Shown: positions 41,690 through 53,769 of the stretch, piece by piece
How positions within the stretch are numbered: position 1 is the first letter of the stretch
Layout: every line of letters starts with the position of its first letter
Source of the DNA: Micrasema longulum
Lineage: Eukaryota > Arthropoda > Insecta > Trichoptera > Brachycentridae
NCBI GenBank assembly: GCA_022494885.1
Contig: JAGVSM010004947.1
Coordinates: 1 to 64,000 of the forward strand
Length of the DNA: 64,000 nt
Direction: 5' to 3'
The notes under the pieces: generated by a model
Database searches by the model: none
Seen by the model: the letters and a program-made list of their open reading frames with translations, nothing else
Told to the model about the DNA's origin: nothing
Translations under genes and position numbers: made by a program

Positions 41690-42905
41690 TATTTTCAATG
41701 TAACGTTGAAATATGGCAACGGAACCAACAACCTCCAGTGACAACTGTTGGAGGCGATACTGTTGAATGAGCCGTGTACTGCGGATGCCTCCTGAGAGCA
41801 TAAATCTCGCTTGCAAACTTTACAAAGCATCAGGTTCTCGTGGTCCTGGACATCTATTACTAACGAATGGATGTGTGGCTTGGCATTCTCGTGGAGAAAT
41901 TTGACTAATGTAAATGTAAGTGGTCGGTTCTCTTCGATCGCATGGCTCAAATTGAAAAGTTGACAGCTGTAGCGATTTCCAGTAACCGTTTTAGCTTGGT
42001 TCGAGAAGCCCATAGTAAAGTTTGCTTTTCTAGGTCCAGATGCACAGTTTCAACTTCTTTCCAAGTCAGTTGGACAGTTCCTTGAAAACCACAAATAGCC
42101 TAAATGCGTTATAAGTCAGTATAACTAAGTGGATTGCTGCACAGGACTACAAAAAAGATATGTACTCCAGGCTATTCAGTGAATCCTAAACAAAATACAT
42201 TTCTATTTTTTCCATGATGCATAGTGTAATTTTTCTTTTTTATACCTTTATTATTACCACGTTCCAATTTAAACCAGCAAATTCACTATTTGTTAGCCTT
42301 AGAACATATTATTGTCTAGTAGCGTGACAAATTGTGAATAGCAAATGTAAAAAAAATAATCTCTCGATCTGTAAATTGTTAACGGTTTCTTCTTGTTTCT
42401 CTTTTCATCAATATATATAAATATTTATGTAAATCTTAAAAATAAAAATTAAAAAAATATTTACATCGTTTCAGCTACGACGTAGAAGGCTCACCAGAAG
42501 TAACTCAAGATTGTTTGAATTTATAATTGTCGTAGTGAATCCACTTTTCATCTCTAGTCACGATTTTTCACAGAATATACTTCTTTTGTAGGGGTTAAAG
42601 CACGTTTCAATACGGCCACTTTTGTTTTTTTGGCTCAGGTTATGTGTGACCCATCACTCTTTCTTTTGAATCTTTCCCATTTTTCGTCAACGATTGAGAT
42701 TGGTTATTTATGGCTTTCCCAGCTGCTTAGATTGTTTTTTTTTTTGCGTTTGTGTTAAATTCTTAGCAAACAACTCTTTGAACCATCGATGTCACACTTT
42801 CAAAGGGATTCTTGCGCATTGGTTGTCGATCAGCTAAAAGTCAGCGTCTTTGCAATGTCTAAACTAATAGTTTCACTCATCGTCAAGATAACACATTCAC
42901 CAGAG
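41690..42905 (-). pseudogene. mariner transposase, in two pieces
   Basis: Both pieces read on the minus strand in the order of one mariner gene. The upstream piece (42900-42455) gives ADRQPMRKNPFESVTSMVQR, MGKIQKKEWVTHNLSQKN and IVTRDEKWIHYDNYKFKQS, then GEPSTS; the first catalytic Asp (RDEKW) is present. The downstream piece (42140-41880) gives GTVQLTWKEV and GNRYSCQLFNLSHAIEENRP, then FLHENAKPHIHSLV, where the second catalytic Asp of HDN is Glu. Roughly 300 bases between them (42160-42455) show no homology and may be an insertion. Many stops and frameshifts; the end with the third Asp is not found. Inactive. Confidence 0.75.
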
Positions 42906-42914
42906 TAATAACAA

Positions 42915-43565
42915 AATAAAATAGTTATTTATTAAAACATATCGCTAGCTCCCTCGGTATATTCGTAAATCTTAATACAACATATGTAAAACAACTTTAT
43001 GTTAAAGCTCTGTTACTGTACGCACACACACATTATTCTCTACCTTCCTTCACAAATACAATAGTTACTAAATACTCCACCCTGATGCTACAAAAACAAT
43101 TAAAAATTAATACAACTTTCGATCAGAGGATTGGCCTATTACTCAGTCAAAGTATTTAATCTACTTCCATTCTCTATAAGGACAATTAGTAAGTACTCAC
43201 AATATAAAATTTAGAAACAAATAGTGGAGGTGGGTTGCGCAAGGATTGATGAGTGGATTAAGCCAAATAGGTAAAAACTTGTGTACTGTTTATGAAATTT
43301 GGTCTACAAGTCTATATTAAATATTTTTTATGATTGTTTTAGTTAATAATGCTTGTTATGTTAATGATTATTAGGCTTATTGGATTAAATATGTTTTTAT
43401 TTTATTATAATGTTAACTTTGTTAAATAACTAATTAGTTATTTAAATTAAAGGCATGTTTAACTGGTTGTAAAATATTTCCCTCGGCACGGGACACCCCA
43501 GTGAAGGAACATTATTCTGTATAAAAAAAGAATACAAACATTGTAATAGTATGAATAAATAAATA
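42915..43565 (+). pseudogene. LINE C-terminus and 3' end
   Basis: Plus-strand pieces LYVKALLLYAHTHYSLPSFT, IRGLAYYSVKVFNLLPFSIR and TISKYSQYKI correspond to the last domain of a Jockey/CR1-like LINE. A 3' untranslated region follows, with TTTCCCTCGGCACGGGACAC (43480) and a GAATAAATAAAT end (43552-43563). It adjoins the mariner relic. Confidence 0.6.
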
Positions 43566-43629
43566 TGTAAAGATACACAAAAAATTAAAGAAGCATTATG
43601 TATTCATCAATAAATAAAAACTAATCGTG

Positions 43630-43805
43630 AATGGAAAAAAGAGGAATAAGGAGAGATTAAGGAAGAGAAAGGAGATGGTTAATCAGGCGTGATTTAAACA
43701 GAGCTATTGTAAAAACATCTTTGATAGTCAATAAGAGATGATTCCATTATGCAGCATGAACACATGGACAGTAAAAATAAGTGGATCATGGCCAATTGTG
43801 CCTAT
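43630..43805 (-). pseudogene. LINE C-terminal fragment, family K
   Basis: Nucleotide blocks GGAGAGATTAAGGAAGAGAA, AGGAGATGGTTAATCAGGCG, TGATTTAAACAGAG, ACATCTTTGATAGTCAATAA and GATGATTCCATTATG match 23.9-24.0 kb on the same strand. Confidence 0.55.
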
Positions 43806-43984
43806 CTAACAAAACCGTAAATTTGTAGTTTGGTCTTTTCATAGGTTAATCTTCTCCAAAAAAAATTTCAATATGCCCGAATGCGCCTTTCATCATAAGT
43901 GCTCTTGTGACAACACTATTCATATAATTTTATTATAAATATAACATCATTCCATGTCCGCCCCCTAGTTAAAGCAAATCGTTT

Positions 43985-44275
43985 CCACAAAGGGCCTCCA
44001 GCCTCTATGCATGTCTATCGACTACCAACTCATTTGCGTCCTCCCAAGTCGGGTTCTCGTCCCGAAGTTCTGAAATAAACTGTCGACAAACAATCAGCAA
44101 TGGACGTCTAGGACGTCGAGAACCTGACACCTTGTAAAGTAGGCAAGCATGGCTATGGTATTCAGGAAGCATCCATAGTATATGGCCCAGCTAACCGTTA
44201 CGCCTTCGCTTGACGCTAGTTGTCACCGGAGTTTGTTGCGTCAGTTTTCTTATTACTTCATTCCTCACAAAGTAA
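43985..44275 (-). pseudogene. LINE C-terminal fragment
   Basis: Minus-strand translation gives VRNEVIRKLTQQTPVTTSVK, WLGHILWMLPEYHSHACLL, then VSGSRRPRRPLLIVCRQFIS and ELRDENPTWEDANELVVDR. This is the GHxLRM...RGRP...W..A..L..DR pattern at the end of several insect LINE proteins. One stop and probable frameshifts. Confidence 0.55.
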
Positions 44276-45120
44276 AATCATCGCATATACAACTTTATTA
44301 ATTTATTTTGGAAATCTGGGAAATTAACAGTTTTTACATATAATTCATCTATAAAATAAGGGCACATTGTAACTTAAATTGTAAAAACCGTCAATAATCA
44401 TGTTTCACGGCTATGTAAGTAATTAATCAAGTGTACGCATTAAAATAACCCAGTAATAGAATAAAATTAATTTAAAGGTCAAGAAATGTTAGTTATTCAG
44501 AAAATATAATAAAAAATAACAAAAAAGAAAAAAAAAACATATATTATAATAATAAATATAATCAAAATACATTTACATGACAAATAAGTAAATTTGTTTT
44601 ATTTAAATAAGAAAATAAAAATAAAAATAAAAAACTTTAAAAATATTGAAGAAGGTACAAACATAAACATAAATAAACGGTTTTATAAAATAATATTCAT
44701 AACTCTTTTCCCTTGATTATCTCAAAGCTGAATAAATTTTGGATTGGCACCTTTGGCTCTGGGCCACTCAAGTGATCTTGAAAAGGAAGAATTTATTATG
44801 CAAAGAAATTACAGGCATGTATACGAAAAATACTGTTAAAATCTCATAGTAATCATTCTCCCGCTCAAAGAGAAGCCCTTTCGCCCCATTGTATAGAACA
44901 AAAGCGTTCCAATCTTTTTGTTTGATTTTTGGTTTAGCGTGAATATAACGGATGGTTTCGGTTTGCGCTTGCAATTCGCGACCTGAGTACCTACGGCCCG
45001 TTGTATTGCTGTGAACTGTGGCAAACTTCTTGATTGATAATCATATAATGGTTTTTGTCCGTATCGGCGACTCTATAAGCGGATGGAGTATTATTACTCT
45101 AAGGTTAAAACGATATTGAG

Positions 45121-46398
45121 CCATGATCGCCAAAACGTAGTAACTAACAAAAACAATATTTTACAGTAGAACACTTCTTCCTCTCAATTAACAAGGAATA
45201 CATTTTCAGAACCGAGTTTCGTTTCAATCATTTGTTTTATTAATATCAACAAAATAATAATTTATTTTATTTTATTTATAAATAACTAGCTGAACCCGGC
45301 CACGCTTTGCTGTGGCAACAAAAAACATATTATTTAAAATATAAACGTTATTTTTCAGATATAATTCGATTTTAAATCCATTCAGTTTTTTTTATTCTTA
45401 CGTACGAGAAATCATGTTTTGTAACTCTGGCTAAAATAGGTAAAATGGCAGCACTGAGTAAAACTGTCATTCAGTACTTGTTAACTAGACAAATTACGAG
45501 TCAATTTAAAACGCATAAAATGTTCCATTAGCGTTAGAAATTCCAAAAAAATTCTGTAAAAAATTTAAGTCAATCCGTCGATTACTTTCCGAAATTTGCG
45601 GCCACAAACATCTTCTTCTTTTTCTTCAGACTTATTCTCTCCACTGCTAGATAAAAGCCTCTTACAAACGTCTCCATTCCTTCCTATCACCCGCTTTCAT
45701 CATCCATGTTTTACCGGCAATAGAGGCAATGTCAATCTACCTATCTTTTCTGTGGCCTTCCAACACTTCTTTTGTTTGCCCATGGTTTACTTTATTATTC
45801 TGGGTATTCACCTGCCATCATTTTGTCTCGCCAAGTGTCTTGCCCACTGCCATTTTAATTTCGCTGCACGATCTATGATATTCATGACTCCGGTTCGGCG
45901 CCTTATTTCTTCATTTCTTACTCTGTCTCTTAGACATACACCGAGCATCTGTATTTCCATGAATCGTTGGGTGCGTTTTAATTTCTGGCTACTTTTTTGT
46001 GTTATAGACATGGTTTCTAGTCCGTATGTTGACACCGGCAATATGCACGATTCATATACTTGTCTTTTCAAGCATACAGGGACTTCTTTATTTTCTAAAA
46101 TATATTTAAGTTTGCCGAAAGCAGCCCAACTTGGTAATTCCGCTATCTGGTTATCTTTACCAAGTTGGACTTTGTGTCCTAGATATATATTTATCAACCA
46201 TTTCGATCTTATTATTGTTAATGAAAATGTCTCGACCTGTTCGACTCATAATCATAATTGTTTTATGAATTTTCAAATAGGCCATAAACATACGAAACCT
46301 AAATTATTTTTAGTATAGATAAATAAAACAAAGTATTTTTTAAAGTTTTCTTCCATAAAATATTATTTTCGTCAGTTACTATGTTTTGGCGATCATAG
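45121..46398. repeat. Segment bracketed by 25-bp inverted repeats
   Basis: CCATGATCGCCAAAACGTAG TAACT (45121-45145) and its inverse AGTTACTATGTTTTGGCGAT CATAG (46374-46398) differ at two positions. A possible continuation (CTCAATATCG against CTCAATACCG) lies outside, offset by about 26 bases. The RTE copy 45612-46279 lies within, so a ~0.6-kb element may have been enlarged by RTE insertion. A phrase ACTAGCTGAACCCGGCCACG (45287), common near ends of insect repeats, is also inside. Confidence 0.5.
45612..46279 (-). mobile_element. RTE-type LINE copy 2, with 12-bp TSD
   Basis: Flanked by GGCCACAAACAT (45600-45611) and GGCCATAAACAT (46280-46291), 11 of 12 matching. The minus strand encodes the same C-terminal part as the copy at 18.2 kb: YLGHKVQLGKDNQIAELP, SCILPVSTYGLETMSITQKS, RNEEIRRRTGVMNIIDRA, WQWARHLARQNDGR, frameshifted afterwards. 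It ends in (GAA)n (TCTTCTTCTTTTTCTTC on the plus strand). A small in-frame loss (RRIGLS) after AELP distinguishes it from copy 1. The open plus-strand frame of 240 codons here is an artefact. Confidence 0.88.
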
Positions 46399-46845
46399 GT
46401 CGGGTCGATTCGCTAGAGGTACTCAATACCGTTAATGTAGTAGTACTTTTTCTTCTATGAAATTGTTTCATAATCATACCCGGCTAGATACGCGTCTGAA
46501 ACAGGTAGATAGGTAGTTATGTACCACATATAAGAAAAAATGTTTATTTAAGCAGGTAAATTCGCAAAAATATTACCCATTATAACTTAAACTTACATAG
46601 AAAGGTTATTTAACTCTGTAAAAATCTGTGATTGGTAGATTAGTGTATTCAGGCTCTGATACGCATTGCGTTATTATGGTATTTCCATACAGATCTCTAT
46701 TAAGAGATTCAGATCTTATAACGCAAAGTGCGCTTATTTACAAAGGCGTGCAGTGACTTTTATATTGATGAAACATAAAAATACAATTAATTCAAGGAAT
46801 GCAGTGAACAAGCTTGTTATTATTATTATTATCATAACAGTGCGC

Positions 46846-47440
46846 GTTCTATTTATTTATTTATTATATAAACGGCCTAAGCCAATTACAACAGTTACAC
46901 GAAGAAACATAAATGCAAGAAACTGAACAAAAAGAACATAAAACTATTTAGCAAAGACAAACAAAGGCAAAACAATAATTGTATACAATATATTAAAAAA
47001 AACGAAAGACCTAAAACTTTGAGCTAAACCATGCCAATCCAACTTCATCCTACACTGTTTAGTCGCGAAGAGATCTACGAAAAGCCGGAAGATCTATCCC
47101 AAAAAATTCCAAGTCGTGTGATGAATTGATTAATCTACACATTCTGGACATTGGGGCATAAAAATCAAAGTTGCTCTTAGAAGATTTTATAAATAGCAGA
47201 TTTTGACTTCTGGTGACACGGTTGAGAATATGAAAAGAAATTTTGAAAAAAAAGAGATGGGACATCACTTAAAGCATTAAGTATTTTGAAAATGCATATA
47301 AGGTTCATCTCGGTTCTACGTCTCTCCAATGAAGACAGATTAAGAGATTGCTCTAGATAAAATTTTTCATTTTAGTTTACATATGACGAATACATCAAGA
47401 CGAACTCGATATATTAAAAAGATTTAAGCTTTAAGGAAAT
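46846..47440 (-). mobile_element. LINE family F, C-terminus and 3' end
   Basis: Minus-strand frames give LSSLERRRTEMNLICIFKIL (after restoring frame), then MMSHLFFFKISFHILNRVTR, SQNLLFIKSSKSNFDFYAPM, SRMCRLINSSHDLEFFGIDL and PAFRRSLRD-stop (47059-47268). This is the final domain of a Jockey-like LINE. The ~200-bp 3' untranslated region ends in TTTATTTATTTATTA (46850-46865, plus strand). Positions 46855-47235 are nearly identical to 58800-59168. Confidence 0.75.
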
Positions 47441-47488
47441 TGCCTTGAACTTTTTCTTATTTACACTGGCGAGAACTACAAAATTTTG

Positions 47489-47700
47489 TCACATGAAAGG
47501 TAAGGTAACCAATCATATGTTTTAGGTGCCAATCTACGGATAATGAAATATTGCAGTCTAGAACCACATTTAAAAGCAATGTTTCATGTCCACCCTATTA
47601 AAAATTAAACCCAGGAACAAAAGCATGGTAAAAAAATTCACCAACCACCACACTACGAGGTGGACTTATCTCCATTATTCAGGACTTTTACCTTCATATG
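47489..47700 (-). repeat. SINE-A copy with leader
   Basis: Minus strand: ACATGAAAGGTAAGGTAACC, GTGCCAATCTACGGATAATG AAATATTGCAGT, a worn head (AAACCCAGGAACAAAAGCAT) and the leader start ATTCAGGACTTTTACC (47678). No tail. Confidence 0.6.
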
Positions 47701-48239
47701 TCTGAACACAGAAAAAGGTAATAATAGTACATACTAAAAAAAATATTTACGTGTAGTTATTTATTTAAATTTCCAATTACAAATAATAAGTACTTTGGCG
47801 GACTAATTGCTAAAAGCAATATTTTTCAGCCAACCAAAAAATAAACTGGTCAAAAGAAGAGTTCGTCAAAAATTTGTATATAAAAAAAAAAGTTAAATAA
47901 TACATACATGAAAAAAACAAGTAGTTAATTAAAAATAAAATATATTTTTTAATGAGGAAATAAGACACTTTTTGTTATACGTATTTAAGGATGATGATAA
48001 TCGAGAAATAGGAACTAAGGAAAGAAAATGATTTTTTTATATTTTTTAATGATAGTAAAGTGCATAGTAAATCAAAATAAGATCCATAGATGTCAAACTA
48101 CAATGCGCAAACAACGCTAAAAATATACCTATTCAATTATTTATACAAACTAAAATGATGTTTAATATGAATGTTATTCTATAAATTAAAATATGTACAC
48201 AATAGCTTATTAGGTAAATGATTCAGAATTCACTTTGAG

Positions 48240-49160
48240 ACCCTTAACGGCAATTCTTTAGATTGTATTCGAATAATTTACCATTTTATTCATGAAATAT
48301 AAAAAACATTGTCTACCGTGTAAAAATGAGAGGGAAATTGTAAAACACAGAAAAATAATAAATAAATACGGAAAAATCGCACATTCAAAATTTAGGTAGG
48401 GGAAAAAAAGCTTACTAAAACGTGTAACAATATACAACAAGATCAATAAACTTCAGTTTCTAGCGTAATCAAAGCAATCGGGTAATTAAAAATGTGCAAG
48501 ACTTACGTTTTTTGAAGCTTTCCCAAGAACTGAATTTTTTAAAACATGTGTTCACAGCGGACATTGACTTAAACGGAAGCCATTAACAATTTTGTTTTTT
48601 TGTTTATTGAAAAATATTTTTTGGCAAAGTAAGTATAAAATTATAAATGTTTTGTACATTTAAATATCAATGTTTATGTTCCATATCAAATTTAACTTAA
48701 TATTCTGTTCATATTGTATTTTATAACATTATGTACCTAACTGCTTTAAACCTTTAACTGCATTTCTTTAGGTTTTTTTAAAACCAACTTTACTTCTAAA
48801 CACAGTTCTATATTTCATCACTTCACGTTTTTGTATTTTTTTAAATTTATGTTGTTTATATACTCATCTTCTTTTTTTTATACCAACTTAACTTCTAAAT
48901 ACTGTTCTATCTTTTGTAGCTTTATATTGTATATTTTAAATTTAATGTTGCTAATTAATACTAACATTTCATATAAATTTCATGTATGTAAAAGCCTTAT
49001 GGGCGTAAAAAAAAAAAAATTTATACATATATACATATATTTTTTTAAAAATAATAACGTTTCTACCTCTCTATTGCATTGGCAAAGATGTAGGTTTATA
49101 AATGATGTATTCTTTCTCAGCCAATCTGTTTGTTTTAAAGGTGTAGTTATTTTACATTCT
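48240..49160. other. AT-rich DNA with an imperfect direct repeat
   Basis: No gene. ACCAACTTTACTTCTAAACA (48783) and ACCAACTTAACTTCTAAATA (48882) begin two ~35-bp direct repeats 99 bases apart. AAAGCCTTATGGGCGT followed by A(12) (48991-49019) looks like a retroelement 3' end. Confidence 0.35.
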
Positions 49161-49165
49161 TTATA

Positions 49166-49515
49166 ATTTTCCTTTCCGCACCTAGTGGTGCCTGGGGCAC
49201 TGCAATTATAAACTAAATACAGTGTATTTCGATCATCAGTTACATGAAGGTAAAGTGTTGAGTCTTTCGCTTAAGGTGCCAGTCCAGGAATAATGATATA
49301 TAACAGTTCAAACAGACTTTCAAATCAATATTTCACGTTCACCTTGCTAGGAATCGAACCCAAAACCTCAAAAATGGTAGGCAAACGCACCTTCAACTAC
49401 CTAACGAGGTATAATTATTTCCACTTGCTTTCTTTTTTCAAGATTTTTACCTGAAAGCAGCGGTCGAGTCAAAAACACTCGTCCAGGGTTCTGATTCTTT
49501 TTTACACACAGAACT
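49166..49515 (-). repeat. SINE-A copy with full leader
   Basis: Minus strand: TTTCCTTTCCGCACCTAGTG, GTGCCTGGGGCACTGCAATT, ACATGAAGGTAAAGTGTTGA, GTGCCAGTCCAGGAATAATG. The head is CTAGGAATCGAACCCAAAAC (box B) and AATGGTAGGCAAACGCACCT. The leader runs AAGATTTTTACCTGAAAGCA, GCGGTCGAGTCAAAAACACT and CGTCCAGGGTTCTGATTC, followed by TTTTTTACACACAGAACTGT. Confidence 0.8.
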
Positions 49516-50860
49516 GTATTCTCCGTCCGCTTGGATACTGCATTTTTTTACAATAGTTTATGTATAATATTTTTAATTAGGTTAGATCTCAAAACATCAA
49601 ACAAATACCTTGATTGCAATTAATGTATTTTATGGACATCTTTTATTAATAAATCCGTAGTTTTATTTTTATAATGAGCGGATTATGATATTAAAATGTG
49701 AGTGTTTGTTAAAAAGCACTCAATGAATAGCTTCATTTTTATATCATTGGTTTTTTTGTAAGAATTAATTGCGTGCGTTGTACTTGTATGCTTAAAACCA
49801 GGAGGCGGCTAAAATTCACATGTAAATTGTGTATAATATTCTATTGCTGGGAAGGCGCGTGATGCGAGATTTATATAAATAATTAATTAGGTTATTTAGC
49901 TTATTAAGAGAGTATTATTATTGAACCAGCACTGATAAATGTTTATTGTGGATAATTCAGCGCACAAGCGCCATGTTTATTAGTCTTGTAAGCTATGAGA
50001 GATGTATAAATATTGGATGTTAAAACATACATACTTATATCAATGCAACAAGTAAAAAAATCGGGTCAGTGAATTGATTTATTTATTTTTATTTAATTTC
50101 ATGAAACCAACACAGTCATTTTAATAAACAATACATAAAGAATAACAAGACCAATAACGAGTTTCACGAAGAAAAAATATTAAAAAACAAAACGTACAGT
50201 TCGCTAGGAGAGAAAGGAAGTCGGGTGGTAGAAGGAGAAGGAAGAAAAAAGGAAGAAGAAATAGTAAGTAAATATAAAACGATGCAAAAATAAATATAAA
50301 TCCATCTTAGAACAGGCTCAGCCATGTTAGATGGAGACTATCATATACAGAGAATATTCCGTTTTCATTTTACATTAATTAGTTTTATATAGATTCCCTG
50401 TTATTAAGTATGTTTACTTTTTTTGCAATAAATTTCTATATAAAAAAAAATATATATACACATACAACATGAACATATATGTATACACATACATATGTAT
50501 ATACAAAGGAAATACTTTTTATTCTCAGTAAACTTTGGAAATCAATGATTGTTAAATACTAAACCTCATTTTTATTACATGTTTGATTTCACCTTTCAGT
50601 CATTTCCCATATTTTAGTTCAGTGTTCTTCAACCTCTTTGAATACGCGACCCCCAAATACAGGCTAACATAGATTCTAAAACAGGTCACAGCTGAAACAT
50701 CCCATCCAGTCCTTATATATTATAAACATGTCAACTGAATAAAGTTTTTCATTGGTAGTAAATTTAATGGAACATTGTTTTTTGAAGTAAACAAATAAAT
50801 AACTTTCCTTAAGTAAAATTTGTTTAAAACAACTTTATAAATAACAAGAGGGATAGATAA
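49515..50860. other. Unassigned AT-rich DNA
   Basis: No gene recognised. A purine-rich patch (50205-50262) and an ATATACACATAC-type simple repeat (50445-50510) are present. Confidence 0.35.
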
Positions 50861-50954
50861 CATTTTAACATTTTCCAGTCTTTTGTTTACAAACATTTGA
50901 ACAAACTCAAAATATTGTTAAACAACAATGATAATAAAAAGTGCAGTCAGGAAT

Positions 50955-51255
50955 ACAATACATTTAAGAAAGAAGTGAAAAGTTACATCGATAATTCTTC
51001 TTTATGTAACACTGATTAAAAACATCGTTTGTATCTTTTTTGTTATTTATGTATGTTATCCTAAAAATATTATTTATTAAAATAAAATAAACTATAGTAA
51101 GACTTCACTCCCCATTATGTACATAAGAATTGTTTTTTTCTTTTACGTTATGGGAAACATTAATGTAAATATATGTATTTGATTAATGTTAAAAAAAATA
51201 TTTGGTTGTAATATTGTATTTTCATTTGTTATTAATAAAAAATAAATAAAAAAAA
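50955..51255 (+). pseudogene. Possible LINE 3' end with short C-terminal remnant
   Basis: QEYNTFKKEVKSYIDNSSLC (50955-51020) resembles the extreme C-terminus of Jockey/CR1-like LINEs, followed by AT-rich DNA ending in TAATAAAAAATAAATAAAAAA. The match is short. Confidence 0.35.
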
Positions 51256-51774
51256 TTACTTTTGTTTAACCACTATTTTTTTTTTCGACCGAACGTCTTA
51301 AAGCTACATAAGCTTATTTATTAAGGTATTATAGTTAAGCACACATTTGCGACCCACAGGTTGAATAACACTGCTTTAGTTAGTTATCATGGTAATTTAT
51401 CTTTAAACATAGAAGAAGATGTCAATTTTTTAATAATTTTAATTTCAATAATTTTTAAACAATTTTGAATTTTTTGTTTTTTTCATTACGTATTTTTGTA
51501 TAATTTAATTTAGTACGTACAATTATTTGGCATATGATTTATTGCTCCTATTTCTTATATTTCTTACTATAGTATTGAGTGAGTTTCTAGAAAACATATC
51601 TCAATTATCATTTCAATTATGCTTTTATATATATATAAATATATTCTTTTTCTGTTGATTTAAATGATACTATTATTTTGTTTTTTTTTTAATACTACCA
51701 TATTTTACTATTATTTTGTTGATTTTAATTATACCACTATATTCTATATTTGATTATGTGTGATTCTTAATTTG

Positions 51775-52022
51775 TATAATTTATATTTTAAAAATTATTT
51801 CTGATTATCTTTTTTGCATTGTATTCTTTGAAATTTGATTGTTTATTACATTTACCTTTTTTTTCTAGATTGTTATTCTATGTCATTATAATCTGATCTT
51901 ATTTATTTTATTCTGTATTTTTATTGTTATTTATTGTGGCTTGACACGGGCATAGCCTAAAAGGCCTTAATAAGTTCATAAATATTTAATTTTGTAATTT
52001 TAAATGAATAAATAAATAAATA
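51775..52022 (+). mobile_element. LINE 3' end, family G copy 2
   Basis: Shares with 17155-17395 the run AGATTGTTATTCTATGTCAT, GGCTTGACACGGGCATAGCC, TAAAAGGCCTTAATAAGTTC and a final AATAAATAAATAAATAA (52005-52021). Non-coding. Confidence 0.6.
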
Positions 52023-53215
52023 ATATTCCGGATCACAAAGAATTCAATGGCAAAAAGTACATTATTATTTGAAAAAGTTAATTGATTGTGGAGTATATTA
52101 TGTATTTAAGTAATCATCGCATGAATATTAACATCATAATTATGATTGTTAAGTACGGAGTTGAATTTTTTGAAATGGCAACTCTTTAGATGATTGTTGA
52201 TCAACGTCGTATTTATTTTTATTTCTTGTCATGAATATGTAATTGTTACAAGGCGCTCAATTTCCAAATGTCAAAAATTGTCTCTTGCTGATAGTCAGTA
52301 TTATTTACACTGCGTACCAAAACAGGATATGCCTAAGTTAGGTTCTATTAGTGTACATAAATGTTATATTAATAATAAGTTTTGAAAAAAATCAACATGC
52401 TACTAACTGGTATCTGTAAAATGATTTTATATGTGAATAGTTAAGTGATTTGTGTATCGTATACGAACAATGGGAAGAATTTCATAGTACGTAAGTTCTT
52501 TTTTTTATTCAGTTTAGTGTCAAATAGTGGCATTTATCAGTAAAAATAAAATTAACAAAGCAATGGAGATACGTAAATTCCACTAACCCTAATAAATTAT
52601 TTTTTTGTTTGTTTTTTGTATAGATTCGAAGCTTCTATGATTACACTGAAAATAATATTCTGTATGACATGTATTATTTATCATACGGCACAAGTGCCTT
52701 TTTGAAATATAAAATTTAACAATATAATGAGTTAGTAAGATATACAAAAAATTAAAAAAAACAATTTTAAAACATGGGTTTAAAAATAAAAATAATAATA
52801 AAAATATACAACATGTATGTGTGGCAGCATATAAAAGATTTAAAAAAGTCGGTATATTTGAATATAAAATGAGTTAACACCAGATTGTTAGCATAAGTAG
52901 CTTTTGCTAATAACTCGTTAATCGTTACTATAGAACATCATAAAATATTTATAAAGAGATGATTTGAATTCACAGACTCGAGTTAAAAATGTCGATATGA
53001 GAGGTACATTCATTTTCCCTAGTCTGTGTATACGCGGTTTAGGCGAGTGAAAATGAAAAAGAGTTATTTGTCTAGTTCTAAGTATTGGTATATTAATATT
53101 TATTAAATCCAGGAGTTCGCAACAATTGAATTTGAATGAATGATTTCATATAAAAATATTAGGTCAATTATTTTTCAGCGATTCTCCAGAGTAGGTACAT
53201 TTTAAAAAAATAACA
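52022..53215. other. Unassigned AT-rich DNA
   Basis: No gene recognised. The 63-codon plus-strand frame at 52194-52385 has no supporting motif. Confidence 0.35.
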
Positions 53216-53234
53216 AAGACATGTAGTTGTAACA

Positions 53235-53330
53235 TATGATGGGAATATTCGAAATATTTAGACAATCGAATTACAAGCATTCGAGACATGCAAATAATCG
53301 AATTCAAACATCGAATCAATCGAATTACAT
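53235..53330. repeat. Dispersed TCGAAT/ATTCGA motif cluster
   Basis: ATTCGA, AATCGAAT, ATTCGAGAC, ATCGAATT and ATCGAATCAATCGAAT recur about every 12-20 bases. This may be a decayed tandem array, similar in flavour to those at 35.2 and 54.1 kb. Confidence 0.35.
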
Positions 53331-53502
53331 ATACATGTGTAATAAAAAAGTACTTCAAAATAATAATAAAAAGGAAGTTTAGCCCTACGGGAAATTTTAT
53401 ATAAAACATGTTTTACTACGCACGGTAAAAATAAGAACAATAAATGTATGAAAGTAAGTTCATCAAAATTAACCAATAATATAACGTTGTGATAGTTATA
53501 TG

Positions 53503-53769
53503 TCGGCCTTGTGGTGTTATGGTCAGCGCGTTTGCCTACCATGCAAGAGGTCTCGGATTCGATTCCCGACATGGTTGATTTGAAATATTTATTTATAAGG
53601 GTGTTTTCGCACTAAAATATTTCGTAGTCCCTGGACTGGTATCTGAAGCGTAAGACTGATCATCTTGCCTTCATGTAACACAAAATGATCAAAATACGCT
53701 GCGATTGGTTTACAAATGCAGTGCCTTATGCACGATTAGGTGTGGAAAGGGAATGATGATGATGATGAT
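53503..53769 (+). repeat. SINE-A, best full-length copy
   Basis: Plus strand, 267 bp. The head GGCCTTGTGGTGTTATGGTC, AGCGCGTTTGCCTACCATGC and GGTCTCGGATTCGATTCCCG contains box-A-like and box-B-like elements (RNA polymerase III). The core is AGTCCCTGGACTGGTATCTG, AAGCGTAAGACTGATCATCT, and the tail domain is AAATGCAGTGCCTTATGCAC, GATTAGGTGTGGAAAGGGAA. It ends in (TGA)n, GATGATGATGATGATAG. A LINE partner with the same (TGA)n-type tail would be expected to move it; I see none here. Confidence 0.9.

Noticed and set aside
45596..46318. 240-codon plus-strand open frame
   Set aside because: It is antisense to a clear RTE-type LINE fragment on the minus strand, and its ends cross the element's target duplications.
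48831..49166. 111-codon plus-strand frame
   Set aside because: It runs through homopolymers and a SINE-A boundary; composition is that of random AT-rich DNA.
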